Part shown: positions 37,955 to 48,020 of the stretch, piece by piece
How positions within the stretch are numbered: position 1 is the first letter of the stretch
Layout of the letters: the number at the start of each line of letters is the position of its first letter
Assembly (NCBI RefSeq): GCF_021130785.1
Contig: NC_060213.1
Span: forward strand, 71,072,001 to 71,136,000
Source of the DNA: Homalodisca vitripennis
Lineage: Eukaryota > Arthropoda > Insecta > Hemiptera > Cicadellidae
Length of the DNA: 64,000 bases
Reading direction: 5' to 3'
The notes under the pieces: model-generated
Database searches by the model: none
What the model was told of the DNA's origin: nothing
The model's input: the letters and a program-made list of their open reading frames with translations, nothing else
Translations under genes and position numbers: made by a program

Positions 37955-38580
37955 CCTAGTAATAAGGAATATAAAATATGATAAAGTGTACTACATATAT
38001 CATATTTATTTAAGTTAGTAGATAACAATGTAAACATAATATATCCTACAAGGACTAAATTTTCCTGAGATGCATCTCAAAGAAAGAGACATAGATGTTC
38101 TATATTACATAATCCTATGAAAAACAAATACTTCAATATATGACATGTAAATGACTTAAATGACATGGTTAAATATTACATATCTAATATATCATTGAAG
38201 GAAAGTAACATATATCTAAATAGCATGTATTAGCATGGCAATATTGCTCATAAACAAACTATACAGCCTTCATTTGGCAACATATATTATGATCATAATA
38301 ATGACTATGGACAATAAGCACAAAGAAGGGACATTAAATATTCCTCAGAAACAAAAGTACGTAGTATCGTTTTGTAATATAATAAATTAACATAATATCG
38401 AACCTTATTTAAGAACACTAGGGATTAAGATGCTTAGTAAATATTATTACATAGAGCTAGGGAAATACGACACACCATCGAGAGGTCATTAAAAGATTTC
38501 TGTAAATAAAAACCTTGGGCATAAATGTGTATTAATTATAAAATATTCATCTGAAATGTGTACGTAACCTGTACATATTT
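37090..38580 (+). other. Pol-env spacer with no recognisable coding sequence
   Basis: In errantiviruses env usually follows pol closely. Here about 1.6 kb separates them and no frame of note was found. The A/C-rich bias of the element's coding strand is lost here. The stretch splits into AT-rich background-like sequence (37,090-37,540 and 37,960-38,580), a more GC-rich island at about 37,560-37,900 with the direct repeat CACGACACGACACGAG, and a TA array. ACTTACCTGAG at about 37,889-37,899 is a good splice-donor consensus on the minus strand. It may be a later insertion or env leader sequence decayed beyond recognition; I saw no target duplication. Confidence 0.5.
37907..37953. repeat. (TA)n microsatellite inside the element
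   Basis: An uninterrupted TA array of about 47 bp in the pol-env spacer. Arrays of this kind occur throughout the flanking genome but not elsewhere in the element. Confidence 0.9.
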
Positions 38581-38620
38581 AGTTTCATAATTTCGACACC
38601 AAAAAGCCAACTACAACCTG

Positions 38621-38665
38621 AGACACCAGTCTACAAGACACCAATCTACAAGACACTAGTCTACA
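38621..38665 (+). repeat. Three tandem 15-bp units upstream of env
   Basis: AGACACCAGTCTACA is repeated three times head to tail with one substitution in each of units two and three. The array ends 34 bases before the env ATG. Confidence 0.85.
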
Positions 38666-38699
38666 GCACTCTAAGCGATCCCGACCACCCACCAGACAA

Positions 38700-39464
38700 A
38701 TGAAGTCTTCACAGCACTTCCTGCTACTACTCACAGCACTTGCCATTCCTTTTTCGACCACCTTTGCCAGCACATGAACCCACAACATAGGAGACCCCAA
38801 TAAGACTCTAGTACAAATCTTCACAGGAGCGTACTTTACTCCAATGCCTCAGACACTACCTTATATCAGTTCCATATCTATCATATACAAAATTCCTTTC
38901 AACTCACAGTAAAATTTACCTAAAAACGAACCCTCTCCAAATTCTGCCCTAAAAACCTCAACAACTCCCAAACCTATTGCAAGATACAGAACAACCTTTC
39001 CACATACAAACCATCATACATCAACTAATGGTAGCAGAACACCTCCCATTCATCCCAAGACAACAACCAGATAGAAACAGAAGATTGCTCACGTTCGTCG
39101 GAGATTTCTTCGAATTGTGTTCTGACATTGCGACAGAACACCAAATACATGACTTGGTAGACAACGAGGAAGATGTCTACACAGCATTCTCAACAAAACA
39201 ACACTACCTACTCTCCGAGTTACCTGCGCATTCACCTACTTCGTTCACAATCTACAAAAACAACACCACTTCCAGCTAAGCCACGACGAAAACAACATAG
39301 TAAACAACACGGAACTCGTTTCGTACATTTTATTAGCCTGGACTTCTATATTAACACAACTTCTTTTTATAGCCATCTACCTCATCCACATTAACAACAT
39401 CAAAATAAAATTCCTGAAGCCTACAGTACATGAACGTGACTACCCAACCCAAATTAGACAGTAA
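38700..39464 (+). pseudogene. env: env remnant (baculovirus-F-like envelope), broken and shortened
   Basis: Env of errantiviruses is a membrane fusion glycoprotein. The ATG at 38,700 begins a classic signal peptide (MKSSQHFLLLLTALA) ended by TGA at 38,775-38,777; a TAA follows at 38,910-38,912 in the same frame. In another frame, RNRR at 39,073-39,084 is a furin-type site followed directly by the hydrophobic, Gly-containing LLTFVGDFF, as in F-like proteins. The original frame resumes before about 39,240 and encodes a transmembrane helix (39,315-39,392) and a short tail with a stop at 39,462-39,464, 32 bases before the polypurine tract. The whole stretch is about 255 codons, far below the usual 400-500, so internal sequence is missing on top of two stops and two frame changes. 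Non-functional. I infer the family from motif order, not from a search. Confidence 0.8.
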
Positions 39465-39496
39465 GTACGATTCGTAGGAAGAATCGTCATTAAGCC

Positions 39497-39503
39497 AGGG
39501 GAA
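39497..39503 (+). other. Polypurine tract
   Basis: AGGGGAA abuts the first base (TGTAAG) of the 3' LTR, the expected plus-strand primer site. It is short but correctly placed. Confidence 0.7.
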
Positions 39504-40418
39504 TGTAAGACATACATAATTATTAATAAAATAAAATTCATAGAATCAATGTACAGATAGTTGCTGGAAAGGAAGTCTTGTATTAGAATTCGATACAAAC
39601 ATCCTCCGGATGTAAGTGGATACGCACATCCGCCCAGACACCGATGATGAACAAACATAAAAAGCTTGTTTAAGCAGCGGAAATGCATATTTATAAAAAT
39701 CCGTGCGACGATGTTAAGGGACAGCCATGCTGATATGAAAAATTGGTATTCACCAATTATGATGGAGAGATTTGGCAGAGGCGTGGTCATGAGCTGGCGG
39801 GAGAATAACATCAAAACTGAAGAACAAGGAGGAGAGGAGGAAGTCGAGGACGGGAATTCGAAAAGCGACGTTCGGGAGTGCTAGTGCTTTTGTTCGTGTG
39901 CGGAAAAATATCTCTAGGCGTAATAAGTGTGAAGTGGAATAAAATGTAAGTAATTTTAGGAACTTAGTGTATATCAGGGTTCATTAATCATTTACAATTC
40001 CATATCTATTTAAATGTTTACAATTTCGAAAATGTAAATTCATGTAAATGTTTAGCTATTTAAAAGAAAGTTTCTCACGTTAGTCCATGAACTCATAATT
40101 ATTGCAACACTATAAAATTACTAGTAAATGTTATAATGAATTAAATTAAAAATAAATTGTAATGCATAATTTAATATTGGATATGTCTTCAAAGTATTAA
40201 GGTATTAAAATTTTTGCTTAATACGTCGGTTGATTAAAATTGTTAATTAAAATTTTTAATCAATTTAATGAGATGTTGTCACAAATAAAATATGTGTTGG
40301 TTCATTTGAGGGTATTGTAATGCCAATCTAACCTATTATTAAATCCTCTCACAGCAACCCTTGCTCATAATATGTCACAACCTTAATCTTAAACTAAACC
40401 AAACTTAAATACCTTACA
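39504..40418 (+). repeat. 3' LTR of the Gypsy element
   Basis: This 915-bp direct repeat of 30,246-31,166 has termini TGTAAG and CTTACA that are exact inverted complements. It differs from the 5' LTR by about 30 substitutions and several 1-3 base gaps by eye; the largest gap is near 40,230-40,240. The TATA-like motif lies at 39,688-39,700 and AATAAA at 39,938-39,943. Confidence 0.93.
39938..39943 (+). terminator. Polyadenylation signal AATAAA in 3' LTR
   Basis: AATAAA within the block identical to the 5' LTR. It is the likely end-processing signal for the element transcript. Confidence 0.5.
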
Positions 40419-40629
40419 GTATAAATGTAAAGCTAGAATTACAAGTAGTAAGTTAAATTAGCCTTTTAAACAGAGATCGGTGTGCTGTAGAAAAACGTGG
40501 TGAGAGGGTGCAAAGCAACAGTTGTCGCGCTCCCAGTACTGATTACATCGGGAATCTAGGCGCAACAGTTGTTCACTGCTTTATTACATCAAGTCAATCT
40601 GATATGTAGCTTATGCAAACTGAAACAAA

Positions 40630-40800
40630 CATCGATATAGGTATTTATAGTTATAAAAACCCCGCTGACTATGTCGTGTATTATTGCCAATATAATGCCA
40701 ACCAGAAGGTCGTGGTCGCTAAGATAGAAATCTGTATATAAGTGTGTCTGTTTATTCTTTTAATCGAGTTCTCAGGCTTCCAGAACTGATACACCTTTAA
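40630..40800 (+). repeat. Short dispersed repeat G, copy 2
   Basis: Counterpart of 28,700-28,920, lying between the Gypsy 3' LTR and repeat E copy 2. Confidence 0.4.
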
Positions 40801-42676
40801 GTGATAATAAAGATCACGTGGTGAACCAAATAACGCTGTCATTTAGCATATAATAATTTACACAGGAATTATGAGTTTATTTCATACTAGCAAGAATTTT
40901 ACACTCACTGGCACAAGTTTTAAAAATAATAATGCATGCGTAGAGGAAAGGTTCGTTTGTAATTGATATTGTAGAAGTGTCAGTCTGTAGTTCAGCCCTG
41001 ATTCATTGTTGGAAGCTTAGCACACAATTAAAAGTGTATTTTCAAATATCCAATAATTTTAGCTGTCAGTAAATGAAGAAAGTAGTATTAACTGTGTGTA
41101 GTACAATAGCTAATTAAACATAGCTTAGTGAATGATGTAGACACAGAATGTTGGACACAAATCCCACGTGTAAGTCATTGACTACATGAGCGACACATTC
41201 AGGACAAGGGTAAATACACGGTCAGATTAATGGGTTACTCTCCCCAGGGATACCAATAACTGGTAAGCTTCACCATAAAATATCCCTTACAAGCTGAGAA
41301 ACAATAACAAACATATTGATTTATACCTTTGGTTATGATCTCTTATTGTTTATATTTTTATAAAGCTATATAGTCATGCGCAATAGAATATTGAACTACA
41401 TAATTTATTTTAGTATGAACTAATAAGAAAAAAATTTGTAGGACCGCATATGATAACATAGCTAAACCCATAGTGATAGATAAAACAAGTGAACTATTAC
41501 AACAAATGAATTTAGAATAAGCAATATACTATAAATTCGTTGTGGTTAAGTAAGATAGGAATGTTATTCTTGAGAGATAGGTATAAATATCTGGTATAAC
41601 AAGAAAACTAATCCGTATATAACGTATCAGCATTTCACTGGAATTTCAAGGAGATTCGTGGTTACGTTTAATTTGTAAAAAGAATATGTGTATTACCTAT
41701 TGTACCTTATTAAATCTTTAAACTACCCGTATAGAAAATTTTAACAAAATGATTTTATGAAGTAGGCTACTCTTCATTAAAGTATAATTTATTATTTTAT
41801 ATAAAGACTAATATGTATACTGTAGGTACTGTAATTTCTGAGAAATATTTCCTTTTTTTTTTGTGAACGAAGACTCTCACTAAGGGCAGCGGTAAATATG
41901 TTTTGTGCCTGAATACAGAATATCTTGAGAACGATCTTTGGTTAAATTTTGCATGATTTAATTTTCACACAAGCAAGATTTAATTAATGAATGTTAGCGA
42001 CATAACTCCGATTTGACCTGTATAGGCAAAGCTACATTTTAACACGAGTAAAATATGCCAGACATGGTTTATTTTTCTTCATTATACATATTCACTCGGT
42101 TATTAGCAAGGCTGATCCCTAAAGAGACGTGTCTAAAGACTTACGTTTTGCATAAGTCTACATGTACTAATTTAAACATAGCCAGATTGAAGTTCGAAAA
42201 TACTGCATGTTTAATCATGAAATATCACTCCTCTGTCCAGGATACCATAATTTAATTTTTATGCATAACTGAAATCTATACCTCAATTCATTACCAGGAG
42301 ATAAATCAATTTTGGGAACAGAGTACATATAAAAACCCTCCAACGGAAAGGCGTGATGAGGGCAACCATTGTGAACCTGGTACACAAAGACATTGAGCAT
42401 GCACTATTGTATCAGTGCTTTGACAGATCTGGAAGAGTATTATTAAAGAGGAATATGGTGTGATGAGGTGAATGTGCTTTGTAAGAAGTATACAATACTA
42501 TAATCACAAAACCAAATTTTGACATAGTTTATTTGCCGCGTTCAGGCCTTTCTATGAAGATAAATTTAATTTTTTTATGTTGCATCAGGTTAAGAAAGAG
42601 TGAGTTTAACAGATTATATTGAGAGCAAGTAACATACCGCATCTCACATTTACATAATGCAAAATTAATATTCAAT

Positions 42677-42730
42677 ATGGCGCGTGTCGTCGATTATAAC
42701 GCGTTTAATACTAGTGCTCTAGGTAGTTGA
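42677..42730 (+). other. 17-codon frame in E copy 2
   Basis: The counterpart of 17,838-17,891. Start, stop and length agree; the first six codons are identical in amino acids. The surrounding E sequence has several small indels, so the uninterrupted agreement stands out. Confidence 0.35.
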
Positions 42731-42800
42731 TCGCTTTTAACATAGGAAGGGAGGTACGCATTATTTCAAGAATATTATTCCTTGTATTTTTACACAAATT

Positions 42801-42814
42801 CTATATATATATAG

Positions 42815-42845
<31 letters not shown>

Positions 42846-42846
42846 C
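42801..42846. repeat. TA-rich array
   Basis: Two TA tracts separated by GGTG, within repeat E copy 2. Confidence 0.9.
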
Positions 42847-43708
42847 TAATTTAAAAAAATATTCAATAACACACCTTTTATACAATATAGGTAACAATTA
42901 GTATTATTTTGAGTTAATAGTATTGAGTTTTGAATAAATCATAATGGTTAATTATTTATTTTAAGAGGCCCATAATCGTCCACACCAAACTATTGTTGCT
43001 AGCCAAATTATTTTAAAATAGGGTATTTAATTTTTTGACCTAATATAATAATAAAAATTTTACTTTATGTTGTTACTAATAAGTTAACTATTCTTCCGTC
43101 TGAACAATTAGTCAGTTCACGGCTAAAGATTAATTGAAAATTTTTTCTGATAACATTCAAACAGACACATCAGTTACATAAAAAACTGATGTTAGGTATT
43201 TTAATGTACAAAAGATTTTCAAGTCATAATAAAACTTAGTATGCCACTTCATACTAATAATTATGTAGTATTAGGATCCTAGTAATTAAAATTGAGCATT
43301 CTAGTAGGCATAGCCATTGTCAAAGTATGGCTATTATATTCCAATAAGTGAAAAAGAAAGGCAGATCGTAATTATTACAGCGTAACGTACTCAAATTCTC
43401 TTGTGTTCATTTTCTCCTGATTAGTACTAACACTGATTATTTTGTAGTTAATGGTTTAATTTAGCATAAAAGATAATTCCACTACCAACTAGATTTGTGA
43501 TTTTGGACTATGAATGTTTGATCACAATATAAACATAACAGCTAAGCTGATATTTAGAAAATATGACATGGATTAAACGGTTGTAGTACATTTGTATTTA
43601 ATTCCTAAACTTATTAATTCAAATTGAAGAGAAACTAATTGTGCATTATTGTGTAATTATTAATTTTCGGCAGAAAGTTATAAAATATTTCAGTGTAATT
43701 AAACTACT

Positions 43709-43783
<75 letters not shown>
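43709..43783. repeat. Compound (TA)n(TG)n microsatellite
   Basis: About 21 bp of TA then about 54 bp of TG. Confidence 0.95.
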
Positions 43784-43784
<1 letters not shown>

Positions 43785-44049
43785 CTCAGGGCAATTGTTT
43801 AACATATAGCCTCACTTTTACTTCAGACATCCCTTAGAGATACGCCCCACTGGTTTCTAAAGTTGATAAAATACCCACCATTTTCATTAAAGATTAACTG
43901 CATCGCACAAATATGATTATAAGATAATGTTAAATGTAAGCAACTGCATTGCCTAAACATTCTTTTAGGACAACACAACTATATATTTATATAATTAAAC
44001 CATATTTAACGAAAAACTGTCACACAGACAGTTGTACAAATAAAATGGA

Positions 44050-44150
44050 GGTTTTGAAATGAAATGAAAAATGACTTTATTAGAGGCGAAGTTAGGACTA
44101 TAAAGTCCTCTCTACCACTTAACCTCAAGGAGGTTTTTATAGAACCCCTA
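44050..44150 (-). mobile_element. Non-LTR retrotransposon 3' end
   Basis: On the minus strand the order is CTTGAGGTTAAGTGGTAGAG, CCTAACTTCGCCTC, TAATAAAG (a polyadenylation-type signal), then TCATTTCATTTCA as a short A/T-rich tail repeat. This is the layout of a LINE-type 3' end. A decayed relative sits at 8,175-8,230. No coding part of the element remains. Confidence 0.55.
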
Positions 44151-44159
44151 GTGATAAAT

Positions 44160-44800
44160 AAGCAAAAAATACAAAGCTTCAAGTGTACAGCTTAACTTAT
44201 TCTCTAAGTGTCTCTTGTGTAATATGCATTACTATTATTCAGCTAAATCCAAGAGGTAATTGTGCACAATCACCGAAACCTTGTGTATAGATTGACAGGT
44301 CTATTAAAAAGTATCAAAGAACTCGGTAGAATGTAACAATAGGCTGAACACCCAAACCACCAAACAATATGTGTTAAAATATAATGTGGTTGTCTCAGAC
44401 CTGATTAAAAATTTTTTTTATCCTACGAATCTATTATTGCCATTATGTTTTCCTATATGGCCGTTGTAAAATTGTCTTAAAACAGCTAAGTCAGACTTGA
44501 ATTTTCCATATATAAATAAGGAAAATTCCATGCAAAATTGCAATTATATGGTTAGATCTTGAAATATCATGCGGGTGATAGGTTGAAATGTAATTTTTAT
44601 AGCCTCCAGAGATCAATAAACAAAACAAGTAGAAGGAAAGAATTTTTAATATCGAAATGAAATATTTCAAAACGAACTGATGTCAGAAACATGCAAACTG
44701 TCACACTTCACACACACACTGGAGCCTTCATATTGTAGCAATTAATTGCGAATTTGGAAAGGGTTATGCTTGACAATGCATCCTGGAGAAATTAAACTTT
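44160..44800 (+). repeat. Dispersed repeat F, copy 2 (contains H-like sequence)
   Basis: Counterpart of 29,160-29,850: GATTGACAGGTCTATTAAAA near 44,290, GAAATATCATGCGGGTGATA near 44,561, ACGAACTGATGTCAGAAAC near 44,671, CACTGGAGCCTTCATA near 44,717, CAATTAATTGCGAATTT near 44,739. It follows the LINE-like tail at 44,050-44,150 directly. Confidence 0.65.
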
Positions 44801-45506
44801 TAACAATGACTTGTATATTTTAGTTATATTTTTTATACAAGTCTATGTTTTAATTAAGAAATACGATCTATTTATTTTATTTTGAGGTGATTCAATTTGA
44901 GGTTTTAACTGTCTACTCATAGTAAAGTACAATGGCAAAATTATTATGTTACATTTTTGGTTATTAAATTTTATAGTCTTCAATTTGTTTTATTACTTGA
45001 TTGGAGGGTATAAATTATTATTGTTACTAACAGTAACAAATTATTTTTGCTAACACGCTAATTTGTGTTCACACATACTAAATAAAAATATATTTCAACA
45101 AAATTTGTTAAAAAATAATTTATTTCTAAATCTATACAGTATACTCATATAAAATAGCAATCTCAGTTCTGTAAATAAGAAGTTAGAGCTACGTCTTCAG
45201 CAGTCCAAATTCTAACATATCCCATTTTTATATGATCTGCTATGTTGTATACCTATACGATCAAAATGCATTGTTAGTACAGTAGATCTTACTAATTTTT
45301 TTTATCTTATTATTTAATGTTATTGTGAAAATGTTTTGATTACAACGTTTTCAAGCAAATTAACTAAAAAAAGACTAAATTATTTATCCCAACACTATAA
45401 CTATTACCTATTTAAAAGGAATATCAGACAAAATTCGTATGATAAATTGTTAATTTAGCCTCCGCACTGTTTTAAGTTATCATATAATCTTAGAAGTTAC
45501 CTAACA

Positions 45507-45860
<354 letters not shown>

Positions 45861-46109
45861 AAGTTCCAGTATTGAGTTAATCTTGTTGCCACGATCAAGA
45901 AAGTCTGAGAAAGTGTATATTTATGGGCATTGCAGTTTACTCTGATCTTTGCTCAAATGTACAGTAAAACCTTTTTGTATTTTATGATTAAAATAATTTT
46001 TACTATATGCTATGAAGTGGTTCAGAAAAGGATGACATTAGACATGATTGTACTCTATAGTTCAAATACTATATTCGTTAATAAATTGAAATTTGTGGTT
46101 AAACTAACT

Positions 46110-46111
<2 letters not shown>

Positions 46112-46169
<58 letters not shown>
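46112..46169. repeat. (TA)n microsatellite
   Basis: Uninterrupted TA array of about 58 bp. Ile-Tyr frames across it are artefacts. Confidence 0.95.
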
Positions 46170-46172
<3 letters not shown>

Positions 46173-46579
46173 ATATAAAAAACAAATAAATATATATCAA
46201 GAATAACATACAATTTTAAAGTTTTATAGGTGGCAACACAAAGGTAGGAAAGCGTAAGGATTATGTTTTATAGAATTTGTTGTTTATATAAAAAAATTAA
46301 ATTAAATAATTTTTATATAATAAGCTGTTGGCAGAATAGCAACCGAACAAAATGTTTTTTTGGTTGCCATTTATGTGTTCATACTTTTTTGTATTTTTTC
46401 GTATGCAAATCTTTCAATTAAAAATGAAGGAATGAAGCAAATTAAAAAAGGTAGGAACCTTATCGAGTTTCTGTTGTATATAATATGTATATCATGAATG
46501 CAGATTTTAAATTAATCCTAACCTGTTTGAATGGGTTATTTTAACTACGTATGCAAAATACTGAATGTTTCAAAAGGAC

Positions 46580-46750
46580 AGCTGTAGTATATGTCGGCCT
46601 CTTTGTAGTGCTATGAAAGTAAAAAATGGAATGTCACAATATGTTACTCCCCTGTCAGGAGAAAGCTTCTGTGACAGGTTAATCGCTCTTCTAAATTGTC
46701 TTCTTTCCGGATGTGATCGACAATGTGCTGTGACAGTCTGTTTCACGTTC
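46580..46750 (+). repeat. Dispersed repeat B, copy 3
   Basis: CAGCTGTAGTA, GGCCTCTTTGTAGTG, then ATG at 46,613 opening MKVKNGMSQYVTPLSGESF. The enclosing frame is 62 codons (46,565-46,753). Confidence 0.7.
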
Positions 46751-47399
46751 TGAACGAAATCGGTTGAGCACTTTCTTTTTTATTGTGTACCTTTCCTCTA
46801 GTGTAATTTATATCAGCATAGCATAACATTCATTCATAAATATGCTTAATTTCTTACCATCGATACAGTTGTCTACGTCCCACATATGAATTATTATTGT
46901 ATATGATTGTTCAGTAAGATGGTTTAAATATGGTGTTAAATTTCAATAGTCAGTTTCAATGTAGCAAAATCATAGAATTGTTCTCCAATATTCTATGATT
47001 TTTGTATACAATTGAACTATATTAGCCCAGCGTGGACAGGAGTCAAAAGTCGAATTCATTTGCACAAATACGATGCAATAAATGATGGCGCTCAATGTAA
47101 TTTTGAAACTAAAATAGGCATATATTAGGTACATATTATTACAGTCTAATGATTATGAGCTCCAGATGTTAAACGTAATTGCGTATGGTTTTTATTTTAT
47201 TGAAACAAAATTTGCTGATTCTCTTAAGCTTACTTTAGGTTTTCAAACTATAAATGTAAAGACATTTAAAATCGTAATTAAATTATATAAACATATTTGT
47301 TTGTCGCATATATGTTTACAAAGAACAGCTAATTAAATTTGAACAGGCTCTTTCACTTAATAACATATGTTTGCTGCAATGCATTTCTTACGGGTATTT
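46751..47399. other. Intergenic, nothing recognised
   Basis: AT-rich sequence between repeat B copy 3 and the RTE-like tail; no supported feature. Confidence 0.6.
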
Positions 47400-47597
47400 C
47401 CGTAACTTTTAGAGACCAGTGGGGCGGAATCCTGAATCAGGAACGGGATAAAAATATCCTTTTATTTCCTAGTCCTTCTAGGAGTCCTTCTCCCAGTCCT
47501 TAGCTACCTCCCTACCAATTTTCAGCCAAATCGGTTCAGCCGTTCTTGAGTTATAAATAGTGTAACTAACACGACTTTCTTTTATATAATATATAGA
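47400..47597 (+). mobile_element. RTE-like or SINE-like 3' terminal fragment
   Basis: Contains CCAATTTTCAGCCAAATCGG directly followed by TTCAGCCGTTCTTGAG, then TTATAAATAGTGTAACTAAC, CGACTTTCTTTTATATAATA and TATAGATGC. This succession ends many dispersed retroposons in arthropods (recognised from general knowledge, not a search). The stretch is richer in G+C than its flanks, with a CCTAGTCCTTCTAGGAGTCC palindromic element at about 47,468-47,487. Confidence 0.5.
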
Positions 47598-47859
47598 TGC
47601 ATTATAAATACTTCATACAATAAATTATTACTCATGTAAAATATTTAATGAAACCACATTAAAGCGTAGACTTATTTATAGTAGTATGTGAGAATAAAAA
47701 TATAGCGTAATACATATTCCATGTTAACCAACAGTACTTACAGTAGCAAAATATCTTGTATAACTTTGTTACAGAAGAATCCAAAATATACAACGGAGGA
47801 AAACGCAACACTATTCGCCGCATAACAAATTTCATAAGGAACGTGTGTAATATTTTACA

Positions 47860-48020
47860 TGTTAAAGTGATTTACTCGGTTTTTTACCACGTTTATTTGT
47901 TCTGCGATTATCTTGTGGCCATCATGGTTACGGTAAGCCTAGTATAAATGCTTTCTAACATACAGCTAAATCCCTTGGAGTGAAAAGCAACATCAACGTA
48001 GAATTAAAAGTTCCTGCAGT
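47860..48020 (+). repeat. Dispersed repeat H, copy 3
   Basis: ATTATCTTGTGGCCATCATG and ACAGCTAAATCCCTTGGAG match the H core; the region between has lost the ATAAGACCAATG part. Confidence 0.45.

Larger units (their letters stand above)
30246..40418 (+). mobile_element. Ty3/Gypsy errantivirus-like LTR retrotransposon, degraded full-length copy
   Basis: Two near-identical direct LTRs enclose recognisable gag, pol (protease, RT, RNase H, integrase) and env remnants in the canonical Ty3/Gypsy order, with integrase after RNase H. LTR ends are TGTAA and CTTACA, and a short polypurine tract sits just before the 3' LTR. A clean target-site duplication is not seen: ATAAA precedes the 5' LTR, while the 3' LTR is followed by GT and then ATAAA. 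The element is about 10.2 kb, longer than usual errantiviruses, mainly because of an unexplained 1.6-kb spacer between pol and env. Every frame is interrupted: gag has frameshifts and a local duplication; pol has about six frame changes and three in-frame stops; env has two stops and two frame changes. LTR mismatches (about 30 by eye over roughly 900 positions) indicate an old insertion. Such elements replicate by reverse transcription of an LTR-driven RNA; this copy cannot do so alone. Confidence 0.95.
41090..43480 (+). repeat. Dispersed repeat E, copy 2
   Basis: Copy 2 of the E repeat begins around GTAGTACAATAGCTAAT (about 41,098) and follows the block order of copy 1 through GGACACAAATCCC, CCCCAGGGATACC, the CpG-containing core at 42,660-42,770 and CATAGCCATTG near 43,310. 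The copies are clearly diverged, with many substitutions and indels outside the core, so the duplication is old. It starts about 670 bp after the Gypsy element. Confidence 0.7.

Noticed and set aside
39440..39814. 124-codon minus-strand frame across the env end and 3' LTR
   Set aside because: Crosses the env tail and LTR antisense, has no domain, and the 5' LTR does not keep it.
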